A stretch of DNA of 64,000 nucleotides from NCBI GenBank assembly GCA_029975275.1, contig JARKPN010000094.1, positions 58,778-122,777 on the forward strand, in the 5' to 3' direction. Each line of letters opens with the position of its first letter. Within the stretch, counting starts at the first letter, position 1. The notes under the pieces are model-generated. The model ran no database searches and was not told the origin of the DNA. It saw only the letters and a program-made list of their open reading frames with translations. Source of the DNA: Geobacteraceae bacterium. GTDB lineage: Bacteria > Desulfobacterota > Desulfuromonadia > Geobacterales > Geobacteraceae. Below are positions 27,059 to 35,373 of this stretch, in pieces. The translations under genes were made by a program, and so were the position numbers.

Positions 27059-27892
27059 ATGAAACTATCTGACGCCGATTTCGAGATACTGCGGGATTTC
27101 ATCTACAACACCTGTGGGATGTACTTCACGATTCAGAAGAAATACTTCGTCGAGAGCCGGGTCACGAAGAGGATGGAAAATCTGTCCATGAAGGTGCACG
27201 GCGAATACGCCCGGTACCTGAAAAACGGGCCGGCAGGCTCCGGCGAACTCAAGCAGCTGCTGAACGACCTGACCACCAACGAGACCTACTTCTTCCGCAA
27301 CCCTCCCCAGTTGAAGGCCCTGGAAAACCAGCTCCTTCCCGAGGTCGCCGCGCCGAAGGAGAAGATAGGTTTCCGCAAGCTCCGCATCTGGAGCGCAGGC
27401 TCCTCATCGGGCGAAGAGGCCTACACCCTGGCCATGGTGCTCCTGGAAAAGAAGGAGACGACCCTGAAAAACTGGATCTTCGACATCGTCGGCACCGACA
27501 TCAACGACGAGGTGCTGACCAAGGCGCGGGACGGGGTCTACAACTCGTATTCCGTCCGGCATGTGCCGGAGAACTACATGCGGAAGTACTTCAAAAAAGA
27601 ATCCACCGACCGCTTCGTCATCTCTCCGGAGGTGAAAAAGTTGGTCAACTTCCAGCACCTGAACCTGTACGACGACAACAAGATGCTTTTCATGAAGACC
27701 TTCGACTTCATCTTCTGCGCCAACGTCCTGATCTATTTCGACATTGCGTCGAAATCCAAGGTCGTTCAGCATTTCTACAACAACCTTCAACCCTATGGTT
27801 ACTTCTTCGTCGGACAATCCGAGTCACTCCACGGGGTCAACGACAAGTTCAAAACCGTCCACTTCCCCGGCGGCTTCGCATACAAAAAGTAA
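27059..27892 (+). CDS. cheR: CheR, chemoreceptor glutamate methyltransferase
   Basis: CheR methylates receptor glutamates for adaptation, using SAM. The 277-residue sequence has the N-terminal helical domain and the Rossmann-type catalytic domain (TNETYFFRNPPQLKALE, IWSAGSSSGEEAYTLAMVL, IVGTDINDEVLTKARDGVYN, FDFIFCANVLIYFD). It lies between cheA and the first HDOD gene and pairs functionally with cheB two genes downstream. Confidence 0.97.
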   Translation: MKLSDADFEILRDFIYNTCGMYFTIQKKYFVESRVTKRMENLSMKVHGEYARYLKNGPAGSGELKQLLNDLTTNETYFFRNPPQLKALENQLLPEVAAPKEKIGFRKLRIWSAGSSSGEEAYTLAMVLLEKKETTLKNWIFDIVGTDINDEVLTKARDGVYNSYSVRHVPENYMRKYFKKESTDRFVISPEVKKLVNFQHLNLYDDNKMLFMKTFDFIFCANVLIYFDIASKSKVVQHFYNNLQPYGYFFVGQSESLHGVNDKFKTVHFPGGFAYKK

Positions 27893-27910
27893 CGATTGAG
27901 GAGGACACCC

Positions 27911-28813
27911 GTGGAACAAGACAACAGACTCGCAAAGGCCGAACTTCTCGTCAAGGGCATCCACGATCTCCCCACAATACCCGAGATAGCCACCAGGGTC
28001 CTGGACATGTTCGACAAGCCGGACGTCGAGCTAGAGGAGCTTGCCGAGACGATCCTCGTCGACCAGGTCATGGCCTCGCGCGTCATCAAGATCGTCAACT
28101 CTCCGTTCTTCAAGCCGCTGCACGAGATCAAGTCGCTCAAGCGGGCGCTCATCTACCTCGGTTTCCGCCAGATCCGCCACATCGCCCTCACCTGCTCGAT
28201 TATCGAGGCCTTTGACGGCAAGGCAGGGGTATTCGACGTAAAGACCTTCTGGGAGCACTCATTCGGCGTCGGGGTGGTTTCCAAGATCATAGCCCAACGG
28301 ATCCGCTACCCGGAGGTCGAAAAGGCCTACATCGTCGGCATAGTCCACGATATCGGCGAGGTCTTCCTCAGCTTCTACATGAAGGACGAGTTCCAACGGA
28401 TAGTCGACGGGATCCGGGGCACAACCCGCTCCTTCGCCGAGGCCGAGGAGAATCTTTTGGGGACCACCCACTGCGAGCTCGGCTACTGCCTGGCCAGGAA
28501 CTGGAATTTCCCGGCCGATTACTGCGACGTCATCGCCCACCACCACTCGCCCGGGACCGCGTCCGGCGACCCGGTCCTGGCCGCCATCGTAAACCTGGCG
28601 GACTTGTTCTGCTCGGTGCGCCACCTGGACTACGGCGGCAGGGAGTGGGTAAGTTTCAGGCTGGCCGAAGAGCCTGCCTGGGAGATCCTGAAGTCGTTTT
28701 CCCCCAACTTCGTGGATCTGGACGTGGAGCGGTTCTGCTACGAGCTGGACGAGCGGGTGACGGAAGTCCGGGACCTGGTCGATTCACTCTTCGAAGGCAT
28801 GATAAGAAAGTAA
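27911..28813 (+). CDS. HDOD domain signalling protein (first copy)
   Basis: HDOD domains are relatives of HD phosphohydrolases that usually lack the full metal site and act in signalling. The 300-residue product is one HDOD domain (IHDLPTIPEIATRVLDMF, VMASRVIKIVNSPFFKP, KSLKRALIYLGFRQIRHIAL, VGIVHDIGEVFL). The longer frame from TTG 27896 is less likely because AGGAGG lies in those codons and is six bases before GTG 27911. It is cotranscribed between cheR and cheB, so a role in chemotaxis or motility output is inferred. Confidence 0.9.
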   Translation: MEQDNRLAKAELLVKGIHDLPTIPEIATRVLDMFDKPDVELEELAETILVDQVMASRVIKIVNSPFFKPLHEIKSLKRALIYLGFRQIRHIALTCSIIEAFDGKAGVFDVKTFWEHSFGVGVVSKIIAQRIRYPEVEKAYIVGIVHDIGEVFLSFYMKDEFQRIVDGIRGTTRSFAEAEENLLGTTHCELGYCLARNWNFPADYCDVIAHHHSPGTASGDPVLAAIVNLADLFCSVRHLDYGGREWVSFRLAEEPAWEILKSFSPNFVDLDVERFCYELDERVTEVRDLVDSLFEGMIRK

Positions 28814-28838
28814 TCCGATTACGATAAAGCGAGGCTCC

Positions 28839-29939
28839 ATGGTCCTTACCCCGAACAGGAAGATCCGCGTTCTCATAGTTGACGATTCGTCCTTCATGCG
28901 GATGGCGATACGCCGCATCCTGAGCAACGACCCCGACATCGAGATCGTCGGCACGGCCACAGACGGCGCCGACGGCGTGCGCAAGGCCACGGAACTCAAG
29001 CCCGACCTGATCACCATGGACATCGAGATGCCCGTCATGGACGGCATTTCGGCCCTGGCACAGATAATGTCCAGGGAGCCGACCAGAGTCATCATGGTCT
29101 CCACCCTCACCAACGAGGGGGCCAAGGCGACCTTCGACGCCCTGGAGGCGGGCGCCGTAGACTACATACCGAAAAACATCACCGATTCCACGGTCGCGCA
29201 GAACACATTCCGGGAGGAGATCCTGCGGAAGGTGAAGGAGGCGGTCCGATCGGCCAGGGGTGGACGGGGCGCGCCTCCCCCCAGGCAGGCCGCGGCGGTC
29301 AGGCGGATCACGGAAGCGAGACTGCCGAAGGTCCGGCTGAACTACGTGGCCATCGGTGCGTCCACGGGCGGGCCAATCGCGCTGCAGGAGGTCCTCTCAC
29401 GCATCCCGCTGAACTTCCCCTACGGGATCATGGTGGTCATCCACATGCCCAAGGCATTTACCGGCCCCTATGCAGAAAGGCTGAACGCCAAGTGCTCGCT
29501 CACCGTGAAGGAGGCCGCCGACGGGGATCTGCTCAGGCCCGGAACCGCGCTCATCGCCCCGGGCGGGATGCACACGCTGCTGAGCCGCAGGGCCGGAGGG
29601 ATAGCCGTCCATTCCGTGCCCGCGGGAGACTACCCCAAGTATACCTACGTCCCGTCAGTGGACCTGATGATGTCGTCACTGGCTGATGCCTGCGGCGGGT
29701 CCATGCTGGGCGTCGTGCTGACGGGCATGGGAAACGACGGCTTCAAGGGGATGCAGCACCTGAAAAACAGGGGAGGTGCAACCCTGGTGCAGGACGAGGC
29801 CACTTCCACCATCTACGGCATGCCCAGAGCCTGCATCGAAGGAGGGGTGGCCGACCTGGTCCTCCCGCTCGATCAGATAGGCTTCGAGATAGCCAAGATA
29901 GCGGAAAACGGCAGCGGGCACCCGGCGCACGGGAAGTAA
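28839..29939 (+). CDS. cheB: CheB, receptor methylesterase/deamidase
   Basis: CheB removes methyl groups from receptors when phosphorylated by CheA. The 366-residue product has an N-terminal receiver domain with phospho-acceptor Asp61 (DLITMDIEMPVMDG), a linker, and the C-terminal esterase domain with the catalytic Ser in AIGASTGGP, His in VVIHMPKAFTG and Asp in LTGMGNDG. The gene lies between two HDOD genes in the che operon. Confidence 0.97.
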   Translation: MVLTPNRKIRVLIVDDSSFMRMAIRRILSNDPDIEIVGTATDGADGVRKATELKPDLITMDIEMPVMDGISALAQIMSREPTRVIMVSTLTNEGAKATFDALEAGAVDYIPKNITDSTVAQNTFREEILRKVKEAVRSARGGRGAPPPRQAAAVRRITEARLPKVRLNYVAIGASTGGPIALQEVLSRIPLNFPYGIMVVIHMPKAFTGPYAERLNAKCSLTVKEAADGDLLRPGTALIAPGGMHTLLSRRAGGIAVHSVPAGDYPKYTYVPSVDLMMSSLADACGGSMLGVVLTGMGNDGFKGMQHLKNRGGATLVQDEATSTIYGMPRACIEGGVADLVLPLDQIGFEIAKIAENGSGHPAHGK

Positions 29940-29952
29940 AGGAGAACGAAGT

Positions 29953-30810
29953 ATGAACGAGGAACTGGAAAGGATCATCATGTCGGCCGGGGACCTGCCC
30001 ACGATCCCGGTGGTCGCCACCAAGGTCATGCAGCTCGTCGAGAGCGAACGGGCAACCGCGGACGAGCTGTCGAAGGTCGTGGCGGCGGACCCGGCTGTCG
30101 CGGCCCGGGTGCTGAAGATATCCAATTCGTCATTTTACGGCCGGCAGGGAAAGATCCAGAACCTGTCGGCCGCAATCGTCATGCTGGGGTTCAATACCCT
30201 GAAGAGCGTCGTGATCACGGCGTCGGTCCGCCAGGTGTACCAACCCTTCGGACTGACCGAAAAAATGCTCTGGGAGCACTCCTTCGGAACCGCTTTGGCC
30301 GCGCGCATCATTGCCGGATGGACGGGACTGGCGAACGAGGAGGAGGCGTTTCTGGCCGGACTGTTTCACGACATCGGCAAGGTCATCATGAACAACCAGG
30401 ACCGGTCCAAGTTCCAGTTGGTCATGGAGCGGTGCTACAACGAGGAGCTCCCTTTCCACGAGGCTGAGAGGAGCGTCTACCACTATTCCCACGAGGAGGT
30501 CGGTTCCCTGGTAACCAGGAAGTGGAACTTTCCCGACACCTTGACGGAGACGGTCCGCAGGCACCACGATTTCGCCTTCAGTGACCTCAACGACCTGTCT
30601 TTACTCCATTTGACGGCGATCGTCGCCCTGGCGGACATGTTCTGTCACAGACTGGGTATCGGGCAGAGGTATCCGATGGAGGATCTCCGCCTCGACGGAA
30701 CAAAGGCGGCAGGCTTTCTGGGGTTGGAGGAAGACGCCATCGCGCGGCTCCTGGAGAGGTTCACCGAGAGCTTCGAGAACGACTCGAACTATTTTACCAC
30801 TGCGTCCTGA
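29953..30810 (+). CDS. HDOD domain signalling protein (second copy)
   Basis: A second single-domain HDOD protein, 285 residues (AGDLPTIPVVATKVMQLVES, DPAVAARVLKISNSSFYGR, IQNLSAAIVMLGFNTLKSV, EEAFLAGLFHDIGKVIMN). It begins 13 bases after cheB with AAGGAGAA upstream, so it is the last gene of the che operon. It resembles the first copy only moderately, so the two probably do different jobs. No terminator is obvious after it. Confidence 0.9.
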   Translation: MNEELERIIMSAGDLPTIPVVATKVMQLVESERATADELSKVVAADPAVAARVLKISNSSFYGRQGKIQNLSAAIVMLGFNTLKSVVITASVRQVYQPFGLTEKMLWEHSFGTALAARIIAGWTGLANEEEAFLAGLFHDIGKVIMNNQDRSKFQLVMERCYNEELPFHEAERSVYHYSHEEVGSLVTRKWNFPDTLTETVRRHHDFAFSDLNDLSLLHLTAIVALADMFCHRLGIGQRYPMEDLRLDGTKAAGFLGLEEDAIARLLERFTESFENDSNYFTTAS

Positions 30811-30957
30811 TGGCATCTCCCGGCAGGTCTGGAGCAAAACGGTGTTGCATACGTTCCCGCGCGACCCGTCCTTCAATGACCTCGCCTTGGAATGATACCT
30901 GGCGCCACATCGATAAGCAGCCTTACGGTCTCTGGAAAACGATTATCTTCGCTGCAT

Positions 30958-32466
30958 TCACTTCTGAAAGGTGTAACCGGTAGCCATCGTTACCAGCGTG
31001 CCGGTCTGCTGCAGGTGCCAGCGCGTCCTCGCGATCCTTGACAGGAAGCGCAGGTCATGGCTGACGAGCAGTAACCCGCAGGGGCAGTCGCTCAATGCTT
31101 TCTCCAGGCACTCTATCGCGACGAGGTCGAGGTGGTTCGTCGGCTCGTCCATGATGATCAGATGCGGGCGGCGGATGACGCCCAGCGCCAGCAGGACCTT
31201 GCGCAACTCGCCCGGACTCGCACCGAGGTGGCGCAGCATCTGTTCGGGACGGGACCCGAGACCACTCACCACCGTCATCACCAGCCCAAGCTGTTCATGG
31301 GACAGTTGATGCACCGCGGCCATAATCTCGCGGGTCTCCATCAGGTCGATCTCCTGCGGAATGTAGATGAGACGTTCGCCGGGCACACTGAGATGTTGAA
31401 GCACGTGACGAATGATCGTGGTTTTTCCGAGGCCGTTCGCTCCGGTGAGGGCGATGCGATCCTGGCGCAACATGCTGAGTTCGGGGATGACGAGTCGGCG
31501 TGATCCATCCAGGTCGAGGTTGTCCGCCGGGATAGTGAACAGTCGATTACGCGGCGAGGTCGAACCGTCCAGCCAGAAGTTCGCCGCATAGCGTTTCCTG
31601 ACCTCCAGGGACGCCAGCCGGTCCCTGGTACGCAGGAGACGGCCGTCCAACTGGTCGGCAAGACGGCCTGCCCGACCGTCTTTGCCGGAGACCCGCGCGA
31701 GATCGATCCTGGTTCGCCCGTCACTGTCGCCTCTTGCGAGGCCCCTCTTGGATTTTTTGCGGTCTGCCTGTGAAGCCTCGGCATGACGCTGACGTGACAC
31801 TACCGTCAACCGCTCCATCTCTCGCTTCACTACCCGCCGTTCGGCCAGCAGGCTCGCTTCTTCCCGCCCGGCTTCAGCAACGGCGGCCGTGTAGCCGCCG
31901 GGACGCAGCACAGCCCGTGGCGGGTCGAGAAAGAGGCATTGGCCGCACAGGAGATCGAGCAGTTCACGGTCATGACTCACCAGCAGTCCGATACCACGAA
32001 AACTACCGAGTGCGCTCGCCAGCAACTCGCGAGCGGTAAGGTCGAGGTGATTGGTGGGCTCATCGATAAGCAACACTTCAGGCCGCTGCCAGAGCGCGAC
32101 GGCGATCTGTACCCGTTTCCGCTCGCCATGGCTCAGAGTCCGCCAGCGATCACCCCAGTCGTCCCTGATCCGCAGCTTCCCACGCAGCACGCAGGCCTCG
32201 GGGTCGGTGGCGGCGATGAAGCCGGGGAGTCCCCGGGGCGGATCGTCAGTCCTTTGCGGACAGAACGCAATGTGCCCGGGCCGTCTGATCGTTCCCTGTT
32301 GTGGATGAAGATCTCCTGCGGCCAACTGAAGCACAGTGGTTTTGCCGGCGCCGTTTGGTCCGACGACGCCTGTCCACCCTTCGGGAAAGTGTACGGTAAT
32401 ATCCTCCACCAGTGCCGAGACGGCTCCGTCATGGGTAAACGTGATGTGCTGAAAGATTAACGGCAT
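30958..32466 (-). CDS. ABC-F ATPase, possible ribosome-protection (antibiotic resistance) type
   Basis: A soluble twin-cassette ABC-F protein of 502 residues. Cassette 1 has Walker A GPNGAGKTTVLQ, signature LSHGERKRVQIAV and [11 protein letters not shown]; cassette 2 has GANGLGKTTIIR, a degenerate signature GASPGELRKVLLAL and [12 protein letters not shown]. Both catalytic glutamates are present. The short length and the basic interdomain linker (about 190-260) resemble ribosome-protection ABC-F proteins such as Vga, Msr and Lsa types, but the subclass cannot be set by eye. It is preceded by a leader with attenuator structure, a feature known for such genes. It stands alone between the che operon and a GGDEF gene. 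Confidence 0.85.
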   Translation of the reverse strand: MPLIFQHITFTHDGAVSALVEDITVHFPEGWTGVVGPNGAGKTTVLQLAAGDLHPQQGTIRRPGHIAFCPQRTDDPPRGLPGFIAATDPEACVLRGKLRIRDDWGDRWRTLSHGERKRVQIAVALWQRPEVLLIDEPTNHLDLTARELLASALGSFRGIGLLVSHDRELLDLLCGQCLFLDPPRAVLRPGGYTAAVAEAGREEASLLAERRVVKREMERLTVVSRQRHAEASQADRKKSKRGLARGDSDGRTRIDLARVSGKDGRAGRLADQLDGRLLRTRDRLASLEVRKRYAANFWLDGSTSPRNRLFTIPADNLDLDGSRRLVIPELSMLRQDRIALTGANGLGKTTIIRHVLQHLSVPGERLIYIPQEIDLMETREIMAAVHQLSHEQLGLVMTVVSGLGSRPEQMLRHLGASPGELRKVLLALGVIRRPHLIIMDEPTNHLDLVAIECLEKALSDCPCGLLLVSHDLRFLSRIARTRWHLQQTGTLVTMATGYTFQK

Positions 32467-32535
32467 AGCATACCTCCAGGTACCATAAACTACGTGCCGG
32501 AGGTCCTGTTCCGATGAAAGGGGGGGTGAACGGAA

Positions 32536-32559
32536 AATGCCACGGAGTTCCGTGGCATT
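32536..32559 (-). terminator. Terminator hairpin in the ABC-F leader
   Basis: A 24-base near-perfect palindrome with 11-bp arms (AATGCCACGGA and TCCGTGGCATT). On the minus strand the second arm runs into TTTT. It stands 70 bases before the ABC-F start codon, where it would block read-through unless the antiterminator forms. Confidence 0.6.
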
Positions 32560-32676
32560 GGTAAGGCAGGCGCGGAGGCAGCCTGAGAATCACGGAAACA
32601 GAACACAGCACCTGCCGGATCGCGAAAGGATCCGGCGCTACGACATAACAGAATATCGTAAATGCGGGCAGTTCTG

Positions 32677-32688
32677 TCAGATTCTCAA
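32677..32688 (-). CDS. Possible tripeptide leader ORF (Met-Arg-Ile)
   Basis: TTG-AGA-ATC-TGA follows a perfect AGGAGG (32697-32702) by 8 bases, near the 5' end of the predicted ABC-F leader. A strong ribosome site before a three-codon frame is hard to explain except as a sensor of ribosome stalling. No longer frame uses this site sensibly. Confidence 0.35.
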   Translation of the reverse strand: MRI

Positions 32689-32718
32689 CGGCTGTACCTC
32701 CTGTTTGATGTTGCGCTT

Positions 32719-32747
32719 ACTGTAGCACTACGATGTAACATGGTCAA
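32719..32747 (-). promoter_or_regulatory. Sigma-70-type promoter of the ABC-F gene
   Basis: Minus-strand TTGACC (32742-32747), a 17-base spacer and TACAGT (32719-32724). The transcript would start near 32712, giving a leader of roughly 245 bases. Confidence 0.5.
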
Positions 32748-32830
32748 CTTCTATATCCCTGCCGAGACAGGGCATTGGCCGGATACAGGGGCACTTCTAT
32801 CAGCCTTCATGCGCGACCGGCCGGTCGCCC

Positions 32831-33976
32831 CTATTTTATCCTTACCACCCTGGAGCCCGGTTTCGCGGGCTTCCCGTCAACCTGATCCGTTTCCGCAAAC
32901 GACTCACCCCGGTAGACGCAGACCCGGTTCTTCCCCTGTCGCTTCGCCTCGTACAGGGCCTGGTCGGCCCTCAGGACCAGTTCCTTCACGCCGCACGGTT
33001 CATTGACCGATCGGTGGGCGACCCCGATGCTTCCCGTTATACGGATCTGCCGGCCGTTATAGGTCACGAGCGTCCTGGCCAGGTTCCCCCGGATCCGTTC
33101 CCCCACCTCGAGAACGCCGAGCGGGCTATGGGTATGGAGCAGCACCGAAAACTCCTCGCCGCCGGTCCGCACCAGGAGGTCCGAACCGCGGGTGCTCTCG
33201 CGCAGGACCCGCGCCGTGGTCTGGAGGACCAGGTCTCCGGCGGGATGGCCGTAGGTGTCGTTGATCTGCTTGAAATTGTCCAGATCCATGACCAGGAGCG
33301 ACATAGGGGTCACCTGCCGCTTCCTTCCCTCGAGCTCCAGCATCTCCTCGAGGACACGGCGGTTGAACAGCCCGGTGAGGCCGTCCCGCATGGAGAGATC
33401 CTTCAGCTTTTCGTATTCCAGGGAATTTTTGAGCGCGGTGGCGAAGCTTTCCATCATTCCCTGGAGCATGGCGTCCGAGAAATGGCTGATAAGATTGAAC
33501 TCGGAATATACCGTCACGCTTCCGAGGCGCATGGGGAGTTCAAGGTAATTGGTGTTCCCGAAGGCCGGGCTCCCCTCCGGCCGGTCAAGTCCCAGACTGG
33601 CGTAGCCTTTGACGTCGTGGATCCGGAGGCCGGCATTGTTGTCCAGTATGGCCGAAAGGCTGACGGGACGCTCCACGATGTCCAGCGGGGTGAATGCCAT
33701 GCTCCGCTCCTCGGTTCCGGTGGCGAGGTGCACCACCATCAGGTTGAAGCGGAAGTATTCGTAGATCTTCCGCGCCGCCGTGGCAAGTACCTCTTCGAGG
33801 ATGATGGAGGAGGTGACCGAACGGAAGAAATCGGCCATGAAGGACATCTCCTTCAGGTTCCTGCGCATCCCGATCACGTCGCAGACGTTGTTTACCAGGA
33901 CCTGGAGCCTGGAACCATGCCCGGCGGCATCCGCCCTGCCCTTCTGCGCGCCGTCCATCATCTGATCACTTCTCAT
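32831..33976 (-). CDS. GAF-like/GGDEF diguanylate cyclase
   Basis: The product makes the second messenger c-di-GMP. It has an N-terminal sensory region with GAF-like features (about residues 30-200) and a C-terminal GGDEF domain (about 215-365). The active-site signature reads GGEEF, the nucleotide-binding DGLTGLFNRR and DLDNFKQINDTYGHPAGD segments are intact, and the inhibitory site RGSD stands five residues before GGEEF, so product feedback is expected. I start at 33976 (MRSDQMMDG) because AAGGAG lies five bases upstream; the frame is open to 34006. It neighbours motility genes and a PilZ gene, suggesting a local c-di-GMP circuit. Confidence 0.92.
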   Translation of the reverse strand: MRSDQMMDGAQKGRADAAGHGSRLQVLVNNVCDVIGMRRNLKEMSFMADFFRSVTSSIILEEVLATAARKIYEYFRFNLMVVHLATGTEERSMAFTPLDIVERPVSLSAILDNNAGLRIHDVKGYASLGLDRPEGSPAFGNTNYLELPMRLGSVTVYSEFNLISHFSDAMLQGMMESFATALKNSLEYEKLKDLSMRDGLTGLFNRRVLEEMLELEGRKRQVTPMSLLVMDLDNFKQINDTYGHPAGDLVLQTTARVLRESTRGSDLLVRTGGEEFSVLLHTHSPLGVLEVGERIRGNLARTLVTYNGRQIRITGSIGVAHRSVNEPCGVKELVLRADQALYEAKRQGKNRVCVYRGESFAETDQVDGKPAKPGSRVVRIK

Positions 33977-34217
33977 GTAAGCTCCTTGAGCCGGAATCAA
34001 TCGCAATCTTCATCCAATGCCCGACCTTGCCGCTTCGCACCTGGCAGAACGCCTCCCTGACCGGCAGGTCATGAAAACAGACACAATGCTGCGCGCCCCG
34101 AGCGACCGCTCGAGTTCCTTTCCGTGCCCTGCAGATCCGGTGCCGTTTCCAACGACTCGTGAAAATATCTCTACAGCGGCTGCTCCGGCACCTGCGGTCC
34201 CTGTCCGCAGTCGATGC

Positions 34218-34253
34218 GCCGGTCGGCAGCCGTGTCGGGAGGAGCCGACCGGC
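34218..34253. repeat. Inverted repeat between the GGDEF gene and flaG
   Basis: A perfect 10-bp inverted repeat (GCCGGTCGGC with GCCGACCGGC, 16-base loop) lies downstream of flaG. It has no T-tract, so a Rho-assisted or decayed terminator is possible. The rest of 33977-34386 shows no convincing gene. Confidence 0.4.
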
Positions 34254-34386
34254 AGCAGGCTTCATCAATCCCGACGCGTCCGGACAAAATTTTGACACGG
34301 GTCTTCGTCGTCAACGCCACGGTGAAACGGCACCCACTGGGGCCGGCGGCATGAAGAAATCCGCCCTGCTCCATGAATGAGCCTTG

Positions 34387-34770
34387 TCAGGCCTTCTTCC
34401 TGATGATCAGGCCCTGGAGCGTGTCGAGTGCCTTGGCTATCTCCAGCATCTCCTTGGGAGGAATCTGCCTGATCACCTCATCGGTATCCTGATCGATCAC
34501 CTTTACCACGGTTTTCCCGGTATCCTTGTCCACCGAAAACTGGAGCCTCTGGGCAAGCTCCTTGACGATTTCGTTGGTTTTGTCGGCGGCGTCCCTGAGC
34601 TGCTCCTCTTCCTGTCCCGGGGTCAGCCCCTTAACCGCCTTTTCAGGGAGCTCCGTCTCGGCGGCGTCCTGCCGCTGAATCCCTGCAACCGCCTGTTTCG
34701 CGACAAGGGCCAGTCCCTCGCTTCTGGACACGTCGGTCTTGGCAATGGCAGCCGTCATCTCTATTGACAT
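34387..34770 (-). CDS. flaG: FlaG family flagellar protein
   Basis: FlaG proteins influence flagellar filament length. The 127-residue product ends with the family core (LAQRLQFSVDKDTGKTVVKV, IDQDTDEVIRQIPPKEMLEI). The frame is open to 34806, but the sigma-28 promoter predicts transcription starting near 34808, and the ATG at 34770 (MSIEMTAAIAK) has GGAAGGGGG upstream, so 34770 is preferred. FlaG usually lies next to fliD and flagellin genes; neither is in the window. Confidence 0.92.
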   Translation of the reverse strand: MSIEMTAAIAKTDVSRSEGLALVAKQAVAGIQRQDAAETELPEKAVKGLTPGQEEEQLRDAADKTNEIVKELAQRLQFSVDKDTGKTVVKVIDQDTDEVIRQIPPKEMLEIAKALDTLQGLIIRKKA

Positions 34771-34813
34771 AATCTTTCCCCCTTCCGCCCATAGATCCAT
34801 TTCCACGTTGATA

Positions 34814-34840
34814 GTATCGGCTGAAATTCCGGAAACTTTA
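34814..34840 (-). promoter_or_regulatory. Sigma-28 (FliA) promoter of flaG
   Basis: Minus strand TAAAGTTT (perfect), an 11-base spacer and GCCGATAC (7 of 8). This is the best FliA match in the window and anchors the recognition of the two upstream of FIST and cheW. Confidence 0.88.
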
Positions 34841-34999
34841 GCGGTAAATCAGCCGGTTCGCCACGTCGCGACTACCGGAATCCCGAGACCCCGGTTTCCG
34901 GCGCCCGGCCATTCGGCCGGCTGAACCGCATTTTCCTCAAGTTCCGGCTTCAAAGGTCGATACATACTAGTGAGAGGGACCGCGCAGGCTTGAAAATGT

Positions 35000-35015
35000 T
35001 GGCGGATTTCTTGCT
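35000..35015 (+). promoter_or_regulatory. Sigma-54 promoter of flbD-motA-motB
   Basis: TGGCGGATTTCTTGCT has GG and GC at the correct -24/-12 spacing, with TTGCT matching the -12 consensus fully. It lies 52 bases before the flbD start. Sigma-54 control of middle flagellar genes is common in this group. Confidence 0.65.
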
Positions 35016-35066
35016 TCAGAGGATCCGGGATTTCCGGATTTCATTCCCTATGCGTGGGGGTACGCC

Positions 35067-35294
35067 ATGATCAGACTCACCCGTCTCGACGGAAGCGAAC
35101 TTTATCTCAACGAGGATCTTATCGAGCTTGTGGAGGAAACCCCTGACACCCACATAACCCTGATCAACGGCAACAGATATGTGGTGCAGGAAAAGGCCTC
35201 CATGCTCATCGAAAGGATCCTGTCCCAGAAGATTCGGGTAATGCGCCGGGTCAGGAACGGTCTTGCGAAATCATACCTGCGCAGAGAACGTTAG
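35067..35294 (+). CDS. flbD: FlbD family flagellar protein
   Basis: A 75-residue FlbD/YlzI-type protein (MIRLTRLDGSELYLNEDLIE, LVEETPDTHITLINGNRYVV). It often precedes motA in Gram-positive and delta-proteobacterial flagellar operons; its exact role is unclear. It is not the unrelated Caulobacter response regulator of the same name. It heads flbD-motA-motB. Confidence 0.9.
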   Translation: MIRLTRLDGSELYLNEDLIELVEETPDTHITLINGNRYVVQEKASMLIERILSQKIRVMRRVRNGLAKSYLRRER

Positions 35295-35373
35295 CGGCCT
35301 CCCCATATGCCTCGGGAAACCGGGCGCAGATGCATCCTCATACTCAACTTAAGGCAACGGAACAGACTCTGCT

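Larger units (their letters stand above)
32467..32712 (-). promoter_or_regulatory. Attenuator-like leader of the ABC-F gene
   Basis: The predicted leader is about 245 bases. In order on the transcript it has a strong Shine-Dalgarno with a mini-ORF (32677-32702), a perfect 8-bp hairpin (GCCGGATC with GATCCGGC, 32614-32636), a segment TTCCGTG (minus strand, 32591-32597) able to pair with CACGGAA in the 5' arm of the downstream terminator, and the terminator itself (32536-32559). Mutually exclusive pairing of this kind is the logic of transcription attenuation. The mechanism is inferred from sequence only. Confidence 0.55.
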
